A stretch of 35,644 nt of DNA, from NCBI GenBank assembly GCA_024635585.1, contig JAGXIP010000176.1, forward strand, positions 1 through 35,644, given 5' to 3'. Source of the DNA: Saccharicrinis sp. GTDB lineage: Bacteria > Bacteroidota > Bacteroidia > Bacteroidales > Marinilabiliaceae. Numbering within the stretch: the stretch's first letter is position 1; every line of letters begins with the position of its first letter. The notes under the pieces were generated by a model. That model made no database searches, was not told the origin of the DNA, and worked only from the letters and a program-made list of their open reading frames with translations. This document shows, piece by piece, positions 9,249 through 16,181 of this stretch. The translations under genes and the position numbers were made by a program.

Positions 9249-9662
9249 TTAAAGATTTATCATTTTCTTGTCCGTGTCAATCAATTCAATATTTAAATTA
9301 TTTTGAGCAAGTAAAAATGCTATTTTTTCGTTATCGAACGCTTCTCCTGGTGTTGGAGGAGATATCAATAAAAGACCATTTTCTTTAAAAAGGTCGATTT
9401 CCATTTTCATATCTTCCACTTTAAAACAAAGGTGGTGCAACCCTCCACCTCGTTGGGCAAATTTAAATATAGGAGATGATTCATTGGAAGGGGCAATCAA
9501 TTTTATAGTTAGGGAGTTTTTTTTCTCCATAAAAACAACACTAACTTTTTGTTTAGAGTTAGTTACTTCTTTTGTTTTTTGCTTATACCCAAAACATTTT
9601 TCCCATTGAGAAACTCCCGCTTCTAAATTCTTTACTACAATACCAATGTGATCGATTATCAT
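9249..9662 (-). CDS. VOC/glyoxalase-fold protein, methylmalonyl-CoA epimerase-like
   Basis: This is a 137-residue single-module VOC protein. It opens with MIIDHIGIVVKNLE, which places metal-ligand His at residue 5. GGGLHHLCFKV gives a second His at 76/77, and NIELID provides Glu 126. The position usually holding Gln/Glu in methylmalonyl-CoA epimerase (the xELLEP strand) reads TIKLIAP, so one metal ligand seems replaced by Lys and the reaction may differ. VOC genes of this type also occur beside sugar-nucleotide and acyl-transfer genes in polysaccharide loci; a role there is inference. It is convergent with the aminotransferase gene (18-bp gap) and divergent from wecB (245-bp gap), hence separately transcribed. 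Confidence 0.8.
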   Translation of the reverse strand: MIIDHIGIVVKNLEAGVSQWEKCFGYKQKTKEVTNSKQKVSVVFMEKKNSLTIKLIAPSNESSPIFKFAQRGGGLHHLCFKVEDMKMEIDLFKENGLLLISPPTPGEAFDNEKIAFLLAQNNLNIELIDTDKKMINL

Positions 9663-9907
9663 CTGTTTAAATTATTAAAAAGGTAAAGATATTAAAACAT
9701 AATATGGTAGGCCTTAATTCCTGAAAATTATTATGAACCTTTATCTGTGCCATTCAACAAGGAAAATGATAGGTTAATCATTAAAAGTTGAAATATAAAT
9801 GTAAGAATGCTAAATTGGAAAGGTAATAAGTGATTCTTGATTTTTTTTTTGGATAGCAATGCGAAAAATAATAACATTTCTCAATCTAATTAAGTGTAGA
9901 TAATATT
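9663..9907. promoter_or_regulatory. Divergent intergenic region between VOC gene and wecB, with a poly-T tract
   Basis: This AT-rich 245-bp spacer must hold promoters for both flanking divergent genes, because no gene fits in it. I found no convincing Bacteroidota sigma motif (TAnnTTTG with an upstream TTTG). A run of about ten T lies at 9841-9850, 58 bp before the wecB ATG. The promoter assignment rests on gene orientation only. Confidence 0.35.
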
Positions 9908-11026
9908 ATGAAAAAAATACTCCTCGTGTTCGGAACACGGCCCGAGGCCATTAAGATGGCTCCCGTTGTCAAAGAGTTTAAAAAACACAGTAATAATTTC
10001 GAGACCAGAGTATGCGTAACGGCACAACATCGCGAAAGGTTGGATCAGGTGTTGGATTTTTTTAAGATAAAACCAGATTACGATTTGAATCTGATGAAAC
10101 CCAACCAAAATTTGTACTCTCTAACGGGGGATATTATCAACGGTTTGAAACCGGTGCTCGAAGATTTTAAACCGGATTACGTTTTGGTACATGGCGATAC
10201 CACCACTTCTACCTCAGCAGCCTTGGCCGCATTTTATGCCGGGGCAAAAGTGTGCCATGTGGAAGCGGGCTTGCGTACCTATAATAAATTGGCCCCTTTT
10301 CCCGAGGAACTTAACCGGCAACTGACAGGTAAGATTGCCGATTTTCATTTTGCGCCAACTACCATGTCCAAGAATAACCTGCTGAGCGAAAAAACATCGG
10401 AGGATTCCATTGTAGTTACCGGAAACACCGTTATCGATGCCTTGTTGGAAAGTGTGGATATTGTGAACAACATAAAAGATAACGAGGATATCAATAAACT
10501 TAAGGGAATTATAGATACAAGCAAAAAGCTGGTGGTAGTCACCGGTCATCGCAGAGAGAACCATGGACAGGGATTCTTGAATATTTGTGCTGCCTTAAAC
10601 TCCATTGCCCGACGCGACGATGTGCAGGTAATATACCCGGTACACCTAAATCCAAACGTTCAAAAGCCTGTATATTCTATTCTGGGCGATAACCCCAACA
10701 TACATCTCATTGCACCACTGCCCTACGAAGCCTTTGTGTGGCTTATGGACAAAGCTTATTTAATTATTACGGATAGCGGTGGCGTGCAAGAGGAAGCACC
10801 CAGTTTGGGCAAACCCGTGTTGGTGATGCGCGATACCACTGAACGCCCCGAAGCAGTAGATGCAGGAACGGTTATCTTGGTAGGAACCGATAAGAATAGA
10901 ATAAAACAAGAGGCTGTTGATCTATTAGACAACCAAAGTAGATACAAAAAAATGACCATGCTCCATAATCCCTATGGCGACGGCAAAGCTTCACAACGCA
11001 TAGTGGATTTTTTGCTAAAACAATAA
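9908..11026 (+). CDS. wecB: UDP-N-acetylglucosamine 2-epimerase, non-hydrolysing
   Basis: The 372-residue product has the usual length for the enzyme that interconverts UDP-GlcNAc and UDP-ManNAc in the cytoplasm. Clear family motifs are GTRPEAIKMAP (residues 9-19), TAQHRERLDQVLDFF, HGDTTTS, VEAGLRT, PFPEELNR, TGHRRENHGQG and TDSGGVQEEAPSLGKPVL near 280-300. The following gene encodes the dehydrogenase that oxidises UDP-ManNAc, so the pair supplies UDP-ManNAcA to the polymer. The start ATG gives the canonical MKKILLVFGTRPE N-terminus. Confidence 0.96.
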   Translation: MKKILLVFGTRPEAIKMAPVVKEFKKHSNNFETRVCVTAQHRERLDQVLDFFKIKPDYDLNLMKPNQNLYSLTGDIINGLKPVLEDFKPDYVLVHGDTTTSTSAALAAFYAGAKVCHVEAGLRTYNKLAPFPEELNRQLTGKIADFHFAPTTMSKNNLLSEKTSEDSIVVTGNTVIDALLESVDIVNNIKDNEDINKLKGIIDTSKKLVVVTGHRRENHGQGFLNICAALNSIARRDDVQVIYPVHLNPNVQKPVYSILGDNPNIHLIAPLPYEAFVWLMDKAYLIITDSGGVQEEAPSLGKPVLVMRDTTERPEAVDAGTVILVGTDKNRIKQEAVDLLDNQSRYKKMTMLHNPYGDGKASQRIVDFLLKQ

Positions 11027-11213
11027 ACCTAAAGTATTCCTTATCCCTATCTAATTGCAGGTAAGCCGATACGAACATCTTGATACTTGATACTCAAATC
11101 TTGATACTATATTTTAAACCATGAAACGAGCCATGGGAATTCTTCACACAAAGGGAAGGTCATTCTTGGCGAGTTCCATCGAATACCAATAAAGAACAAA
11201 TATTTATAATGAG
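11027..11213. other. wecB-wecC spacer with a degenerate 7-bp tandem repeat
   Basis: At 11080-11107 the heptamer TTGATAC occurs at 11080, 11087 and 11101, and the in-phase copy at 11094 is degenerate (TCAAATC). No terminator hairpin or gene was seen in the remainder, so the two flanking genes are probably cotranscribed. Confidence 0.5.
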
Positions 11214-12425
11214 ATGAAAAACATTACCGTAACCACCATAGGCCTTGGATATATAGGCCTACCAACAAGTGCGCTGATAGCATCCAATAAAATAAAAGTG
11301 TCGGGTATGGATATTAACCCCCACGTGGTGGAGACCATTAACCGGGGCGAAATCCATATCGTGGAACCCGATTTAAATACCTATGTGGCCAATGCGGTCA
11401 AAGAGGGCTTTTTAAGTGCGTCAATAAATGTAAAAGTAGCCGACGTATATTTGGTTGTGGTGCCCACCCCGTTTAAGGGAGATCACGAACCCGATATTTC
11501 CTATGTTGAGGCAGCTACCAAAAACGTGATACCCTTGCTCAAAAAAGGCGATCTCTACATTATCGAATCTACATCGCCTGTGGGAACCACCGAAAAAATG
11601 GAAAAGCTTATATTTGCGGCCCGACCCGAACTCAAAGATCATATATATTTGGCCTACTGTCCTGAGCGCGTGCTGCCGGGCAACGTGATGTATGAGCTGG
11701 TGCACAACGACAGGGTTATAGGTGGTGTAAACGAGGAAAGTACGCAAAAGGCCACGGAGTTTTATGCCCGCTTTGTGCAGGGTAAACTGCATGCTACCAA
11801 TGCGCGTACGGCCGAAATGTGCAAACTTACCGAAAACGCAAGCCGCGACGTGCAAATTGCCTTTGCCAACGAGCTGTCGCTTATATGCGACAAGGCCGGC
11901 ATAAACGTTTGGGAACTCATAGAGTTGGCTAATAAGCATCCGCGCGTTCACATCCTGCAACCGGGCTGCGGTGTGGGCGGTCATTGCATTGCGGTGGACC
12001 CTTATTTTATCGTCTCGGATTATCCGCGCGAGGCACAAATGATAGGCAAGGCACGCGAAACCAATAACTATAAATCGTTTTGGGTAGCCGAAAAAATAGA
12101 AGACGCCAAACAAGAGTTTGAACTCAAAAACGGCTCACCCGCCTCCATCGCCATTATGGGACTGGCCTTTAAACCCAATATCGACGATCTAAGTGAGTCG
12201 CCCGCCAAATATATCGCCCAAAAGGTTTTGCAGGGCATCAACGACGAAGTGGTGTATTTTGTGGAACCGAATATCAAGGAGCATCAGGTATTTAAATTGA
12301 CCGATTATCGCGAGGCCATCAAAAAAGCCGACATCATTGTTTTTTTGGTAGCACATGATGAGTTTAAAGCGCTACCTAAAATAGAAGATAAGATTGTTAT
12401 GGATTTCTGTGGAATCTATAAATGA
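11214..12425 (+). CDS. wecC: UDP-N-acetyl-D-mannosamine dehydrogenase
   Basis: The 403-residue NAD-dependent nucleotide-sugar dehydrogenase would oxidise C6 of UDP-ManNAc to UDP-ManNAcA. The N-terminal Rossmann motif is GLGYIGLPTSALIA. VVVPTPFKGDHEPD, ESTSPVGTTEKM and YCPERVLPGN follow, as in WecC/WbpA-type enzymes. The active-site loop GCGVGGHCIAVDPYF places the catalytic Cys at about 258, and LAFKPNIDDLSESPA lies near 325. Position after wecB supports the ManNAc rather than the Glc or GlcNAc substrate. This implies an acidic polymer with a free carboxylate, which matters for the ATP-grasp genes downstream. Confidence 0.95.
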   Translation: MKNITVTTIGLGYIGLPTSALIASNKIKVSGMDINPHVVETINRGEIHIVEPDLNTYVANAVKEGFLSASINVKVADVYLVVVPTPFKGDHEPDISYVEAATKNVIPLLKKGDLYIIESTSPVGTTEKMEKLIFAARPELKDHIYLAYCPERVLPGNVMYELVHNDRVIGGVNEESTQKATEFYARFVQGKLHATNARTAEMCKLTENASRDVQIAFANELSLICDKAGINVWELIELANKHPRVHILQPGCGVGGHCIAVDPYFIVSDYPREAQMIGKARETNNYKSFWVAEKIEDAKQEFELKNGSPASIAIMGLAFKPNIDDLSESPAKYIAQKVLQGINDEVVYFVEPNIKEHQVFKLTDYREAIKKADIIVFLVAHDEFKALPKIEDKIVMDFCGIYK

Positions 12426-12558
12426 TTTGACTTTTTTGATAAGTATCCTTAAAATTTGGTGTTCAAGTTGTAGAGTTAAGGTGCTTTAAAAATTACGATT
12501 ACTAATAAAATAGCTTTATATAATATAAAAGCATCTTTAAATCTTATAGCTTTGTTTC

Positions 12559-13575
12559 ATGAGAATAGCGATCCATCACAGAAAAAATTCATTTAGTAAG
12601 CACTGGATAAATTATTGCACCCAAAATAGTATTGAATATAAGCTTGTTAACTGCTACGATAATGATATTATATTACAACTCGAGGATTGTGATGCTTTAA
12701 TGTGGCATCATCAACATATAAACCCACGAGATATCAAGTTCGCCAAGCAATTATGCTTTTCGTTAGAAATGGCCGGTAAAATTGTTTTTCCGGATTTTAG
12801 GAGTGGTTGGCATTTTGACGACAAATTGGGGCAAAAATATTTGTTCGAATCTATTAATGCTCCCATGGTTCCGTCCTATGCGTATTACTCCAAGCAAGAA
12901 GCAAAGAAATGGGTCAAAGAAACCACATTCCCCAAGGTTTTTAAATTAAGAGGTGGAGCAAGTGCCGATAATGTACGTTTGGTGAAGTCAAAAAAGGAAG
13001 GCCTCAGAATAGTAAACAAAGCCTTCGGGCGCGGCTTTAACCAGTATAATGCCTTAAAGAATCTGAACGAAAGGTGGAGAAAGTACAGGGCAGGATCGGC
13101 AACTTGGAATGATGTTTTGCGCGGAATGGGACGTATGGCGGTAGCTACTCCTTTTTCGCGTATAGCAGGCAAGGAATGTGGATATGTTTATTTTCAGGAT
13201 TTTATACCCAACAACGATTACGATACCCGGATCAATTTTGTGTACGGTAAGTGCTTTGCCTCCCTTAGAAAGGTGAGGGAAGGTGATTTTAGGGCCTCGG
13301 GTAGCGGAGAGGGCGACTTTGATATGTCAAAGGTTTCGACAAAAGCCCTTCGTATAGCTTTTGAAGTAGCCAACAAGCTGCAACTGCAAAGCGCTGCGTA
13401 CGATTTTGTGATGCACAACGGACAGCCACTTATCGTAGAAGTGAGTTATGGTTTTGGTTTACATCCGGAAATGTTTAAACATGGGTATTGGGATGCTGAT
13501 CTAAATTATTACCCCGGTAGTTTTGACCCCTATGGCTGGATGGTGGAAGGGGTTATCGAGTCGTGTAAAAAGTAA
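12559..13575 (+). CDS. ATP-grasp (RimK/glutathione synthetase-like) ligase, copy 1
   Basis: The 338-residue protein has no signal peptide and ATP-grasp features: FPKVFKLRGGAS (124-135, candidate ATP-binding Lys 126/129), hinge-like VYFQDFIP (210-217), DTRINFVYGK (222-231, like RimK DIRxFVVG), a GDFRASGSG loop (242-250), and AYDFVMHN...LIVEVSYGFG with Asp 282 and Glu 294 as likely Mg ligands. The usual Asn after that Glu is Ser. Family chemistry is acyl-phosphate formation on a carboxylate followed by attack of an amine or similar group. Modification of a uronic acid such as ManNAcA made by the preceding enzymes is inference. A paralogue lies at 16182, matching at roughly three quarters of residues by eye. 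It follows wecC by 133 bp and converges on the export gene across a hairpin. Confidence 0.75.
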   Translation: MRIAIHHRKNSFSKHWINYCTQNSIEYKLVNCYDNDIILQLEDCDALMWHHQHINPRDIKFAKQLCFSLEMAGKIVFPDFRSGWHFDDKLGQKYLFESINAPMVPSYAYYSKQEAKKWVKETTFPKVFKLRGGASADNVRLVKSKKEGLRIVNKAFGRGFNQYNALKNLNERWRKYRAGSATWNDVLRGMGRMAVATPFSRIAGKECGYVYFQDFIPNNDYDTRINFVYGKCFASLRKVREGDFRASGSGEGDFDMSKVSTKALRIAFEVANKLQLQSAAYDFVMHNGQPLIVEVSYGFGLHPEMFKHGYWDADLNYYPGSFDPYGWMVEGVIESCKK

Positions 13576-13585
13576 CATTCAAAAT

Positions 13586-13626
13586 CTTGGACAAGCAAAA
13601 CCAAATAGGTTTATAACTTGTCCAAG
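13586..13626. terminator. Bidirectional terminator hairpin between convergent genes
   Basis: A perfect 10-bp inverted repeat, CTTGGACAAG (13586-13595) with CTTGTCCAAG (13617-13626), encloses a smaller AAACC/GGTTT stem. It lies 10 bp past the ATP-grasp stop and 15 bp past the stop of the opposing export gene. T-rich sequence follows on the plus strand. Placement between two convergent genes suits a shared terminator. Confidence 0.7.
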
Positions 13627-13641
13627 TTTAAATTATATTGT

Positions 13642-14427
13642 TTAATTGTTAACTAAGGTAACCGTATAAATTAAAATTGTTGTGTTCAACAAGGTCATCA
13701 CTAAGTTTAATGGAGTCGCACTTAATTGCCATGATTTTAAACGTCGTGGTGCTACATAAATAATGTCCCCCGGTTTCAAATAAAAATAAGGAGAAAACAT
13801 AATGTTTTCATCCAGGGTATTTATTAAAACTACCTGGGGTGTTTCCCCATCTTTACGAATAAGCCGTACTTCTTTACGGTTTGCAAAGTCTGTCATGTCA
13901 CCTGCCATGCTAATGGCTTCCAATACATTTATTTCTTCGGCATATAGCAAAAATCGGCCAGGTTCTCTAACTTCTCCAACAATAGAAATATTGTCGTTGA
14001 GGAGCTTCACGTCAACACTGCTATCTTCTAAATAATCGCCAACGGCTACTTGAATCTTATCGCGTATCTGGGCTAATGTTAAACCTTCCACGTCAATCTT
14101 ACCTATAAACGGAAAGTTAATTGAGCCGTCCGGGTCAACTCTGTATCCGGCTAAAGTTGCTGCCATGGGGCTGTCGATTCGTCCGCTTGTGCTGCGCATA
14201 TCAAAATTTAAAAATGCAGAGGTGCGTTCATCTGTGCTAGTAACCCTAATGTACAAGTTATCGTTGGGTTTAATCAGATAATCTGATTTTTTAGGTGTAT
14301 AGCTATTCTCTAGTTCCTTTAGTGTTTTGGCGTAATCACCCTGCAAATAAGTGTATTTTTTGAGGGATACACATGAGGAAAGTAGCCCTAGGGTAAAAAT
14401 GAAAAAAAGAAGTGTAAGGTGTTTCAT
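13642..14427 (-). CDS. Wza/BexD-like polysaccharide export outer-membrane lipoprotein
   Basis: The 261-residue product starts with a lipoprotein signal peptide (FFIFTLGLLSSC, lipobox Cys 19). A poly-export domain follows (YLIKPNDNLYIRVTSTDER near 55-75, SINFPFIGKIDVEGLTLAQIRDKI near 110-132), then a SLBB-like domain (VSIVGEV-type segment ISIVGEVREPGRFLLY, residues ~148-165). The C-terminal LVMTLLNTTILIYTVTLV resembles the short helix used by Wza relatives for the outer-membrane pore. Its known role is export of capsular or exopolysaccharide across the outer membrane. It is the only gene of the glycan locus on the minus strand besides the VOC gene, and no Wzc-type partner is present in the window. 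Confidence 0.93.
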   Translation of the reverse strand: MKHLTLLFFIFTLGLLSSCVSLKKYTYLQGDYAKTLKELENSYTPKKSDYLIKPNDNLYIRVTSTDERTSAFLNFDMRSTSGRIDSPMAATLAGYRVDPDGSINFPFIGKIDVEGLTLAQIRDKIQVAVGDYLEDSSVDVKLLNDNISIVGEVREPGRFLLYAEEINVLEAISMAGDMTDFANRKEVRLIRKDGETPQVVLINTLDENIMFSPYFYLKPGDIIYVAPRRLKSWQLSATPLNLVMTLLNTTILIYTVTLVNN

Positions 14428-14531
14428 ATAGAAAGGTTTTATTTAATTAGGTGCAGATCAATTGACTGATTAATATACTCTCAAATTTTTTTTATGCAGT
14501 TTTAGGTTGGTTATAGAAAAATAAAAACCTT

Positions 14532-14609
14532 TTATACATTTATTTTCGAATTATAATTAAGTAGCAGCTCAATGAATGCAGCCAACAAATATAAAGAATT
14601 TACTTTCAT
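14532..14609 (-). CDS. Possible 25-residue hydrophobic peptide
   Basis: The ATG-started ORF encodes a peptide beginning MKVNSLYLLAAFIELLL, with the character of a small membrane peptide or a truncated signal sequence. It lies 104 bp upstream of the export gene on the same strand. There is no good ribosome binding site and no recognised homologue, so chance is a real possibility. Confidence 0.15.
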   Translation of the reverse strand: MKVNSLYLLAAFIELLLNYNSKINV

Positions 14610-14631
14610 ATTAATCTTCTGATACTTATTG

Positions 14632-14712
14632 TTAGTCAAAATTCAGCCGCTGCCAGTTCTGAAACTTCGGATTAATGGTGTAACGGTAATTATTCTCTCC
14701 GCGCATTTTCAT
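14632..14712 (-). CDS. Possible 26-residue peptide or gene remnant with strong RBS
   Basis: The ORF starts with ATG preceded by AAGAAGGAAT, a strong Shine-Dalgarno for this phylum. It encodes a polar peptide with aromatic, protein-like composition (MKMRGENNYRYTINP, then KFQNWQRLNFD and a stop). It could be a leader peptide for the export gene downstream, or a remnant of a lost gene. I do not recognise it. Confidence 0.25.
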   Translation of the reverse strand: MKMRGENNYRYTINPKFQNWQRLNFD

Positions 14713-14918
14713 ATTCCTTCTTAACAGGGTTAGTTTAACTACTTACATGAAAAATTCTTTGCTTAATCAAATGTCAGAATCATTTGCTTCTTTTTTTATG
14801 TAGATTCGCATAATAACAAATGGTCGATAGCTATTGGATGTGGCTGACGGGGCGAAGCGTGCCCAATAGAATTATTCGTTTGTTTTAAGTATGTCGAACA
14901 TTAGCATAAACATAGGTA

Positions 14919-16073
14919 ATGACAGGAATGTATAAAAGAAAGTTAGCACGTATATATACCAATTTAAGGGGTTGGAAAACCAAACGTAAAATACTGGTCA
15001 TTGAATCGGATGATTGGGGAAGCATAAGAATGCCATCCAAAGAAGTATATGATAAATGCCTAAAAGCGGGATACCCTGTGGATAAAAGACCATACGAGCG
15101 ATACGATTCCTTGGCCAGTGAAGATGATTTGGAATTGTTGTTCGACCTACTCAGTTCATTTAAAGATATGAACGGAAACCATCCGGTAATCACGGCGAAT
15201 AGTTTGGTGGCCAATCCGGATTTCGAAAAGATTAAAGCGGATAATTATACGAAGTATCATTACGAGTTAATTACGGAAACTTTTAAAAAGTATCCAAAAC
15301 ACGGCAACAATTTTAATTTGTGGAAACAAGGGATGGAAGCGAAAGTATTCCAACCGCAGTACCACGGTCGCGAACATATCAACGTGAGCCTTTTGATGCA
15401 CGATCTTCAAAAAGGTAATGCGGATGCACATTTTGGATTTGCAAATGGTATGCCCGGCTGCATTCCCAATGGACCTGGAGCCGATGGAAACAAATATGTA
15501 GCAGCTATGCGCTATTCTTCCGAAATGGATAAAACAGATAAACTGGATATATTTTTGGAGGGTCTTGAGTTATTTGAAAAATTATTTGGTTTCAGATCCT
15601 ATTCTATCATACCCCCCAATTATGTTTGGAGCCCCGACTATAACGAAGCGGTTTACCAGTCAGGTGTTCATTTTGTTCAAGGAATTCGATTGTTTAGGGA
15701 GCCTGTTGCAGGAAGCAGAAAAATGATTCGCCATAATATATATCAAAGTAAAAAAATAAGGGCAGGACAATCTTACAACGTACGTAACGTAACCTTTGAA
15801 CCAACACCCATACCAAAAACCAATGCGCAAAATATAGATCAATGTTTAATGGAAATGGATATTGCATTTAAGATGGGAAAACCGGCGGTTGTCACCAGTC
15901 ACCGCCTTAACTATGTTGGTTTCATCGATGCCGATAATCGTGACAGAAGCTTAAAAATGTTACGTAAAATCCTGTCGGCTTCCGTCAAGCGTTGGCCCGA
16001 TATAGAGTTTATGTCTTCCGATGAATTGGGACGCTTGGTCAATGGCCATGCCAACGATGTGTTTACGCAATAA
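14919..16073 (+). CDS. Divergent CE4-like polysaccharide (de)acetylase family protein, copy 1
   Basis: The 384-residue protein has no signal peptide and is presumably cytoplasmic. It carries a pattern resembling carbohydrate esterase 4 catalytic motifs: ESDDWGS (29-35) in place of TFDDG, HGREH (149-153) in place of HSxxH, PPNY (232-235) in place of RPPY, and TSHR (326-329) in place of the final LxH. CE4 enzymes use Asp and two His to bind a metal and hydrolyse N- or O-acetyl groups. Deacetylation of a lipid-linked or nucleotide-linked sugar is the inferred role. Two paralogues lie at 21215 and 35130. ATG at 14928 is an alternative start that aligns better with copy 2. It is followed by the second ATP-grasp gene after 108 bp. 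Confidence 0.75.
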   Translation: MTGMYKRKLARIYTNLRGWKTKRKILVIESDDWGSIRMPSKEVYDKCLKAGYPVDKRPYERYDSLASEDDLELLFDLLSSFKDMNGNHPVITANSLVANPDFEKIKADNYTKYHYELITETFKKYPKHGNNFNLWKQGMEAKVFQPQYHGREHINVSLLMHDLQKGNADAHFGFANGMPGCIPNGPGADGNKYVAAMRYSSEMDKTDKLDIFLEGLELFEKLFGFRSYSIIPPNYVWSPDYNEAVYQSGVHFVQGIRLFREPVAGSRKMIRHNIYQSKKIRAGQSYNVRNVTFEPTPIPKTNAQNIDQCLMEMDIAFKMGKPAVVTSHRLNYVGFIDADNRDRSLKMLRKILSASVKRWPDIEFMSSDELGRLVNGHANDVFTQ

Positions 16074-16181
16074 AGCTTGTTATTTCCTGTTAGGTATAGA
16101 AACCTGCAAAATAGATGTGTTTTTATCTTTAATTTTGTGTTCATTTTAAGTTATTGTAGCCTCTAAAATTTAATAAAGCCA

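Larger units (their letters stand above)
14428..14918. other. 491-bp intergenic region between divergent genes, with possible tiny ORFs and a hairpin
   Basis: This region separates the export gene (minus) from the first CE4-like gene (plus), so promoters for both are expected; I could not assign them firmly. TATATTTG on the minus strand (14586-14593) resembles a -7 box but has no good upstream partner. Two tiny minus-strand ORFs (14532-14609 and 14632-14712) are listed separately. An inverted repeat CTATTGG/CCAATAG (14831-14837 and 14863-14869) encloses a GC-rich loop 50 bp before the CE4-like start. CAAATG/CATTTG (about 14768-14786) is a second small inverted repeat. Confidence 0.5.

Noticed and set aside
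11421-12113. 230-residue minus-strand ORF opposite wecC
   Set aside because: It is antisense to a strongly conserved enzyme and its composition (rich in His, Arg and Phe) reflects the opposite strand's codons.
12513-12532. GCTTTATA...TATAAAAGC inverted repeat after wecC as a terminator
   Set aside because: The stem is AT-only apart from its ends, contains a bulge and is not followed by a T run.
12547-12554. TAGCTTTG as a promoter box before the first ATP-grasp gene
   Set aside because: It ends only 4 bp before the start codon, which would place the transcription start inside the gene.
16130-16137. TAATTTTG as a -7 promoter box before the second ATP-grasp gene
   Set aside because: It fits TAnnTTTG and lies 45 bp before the ATG, but there is no TTTG/TTG at the expected upstream spacing, and such matches are frequent in AT-rich DNA.
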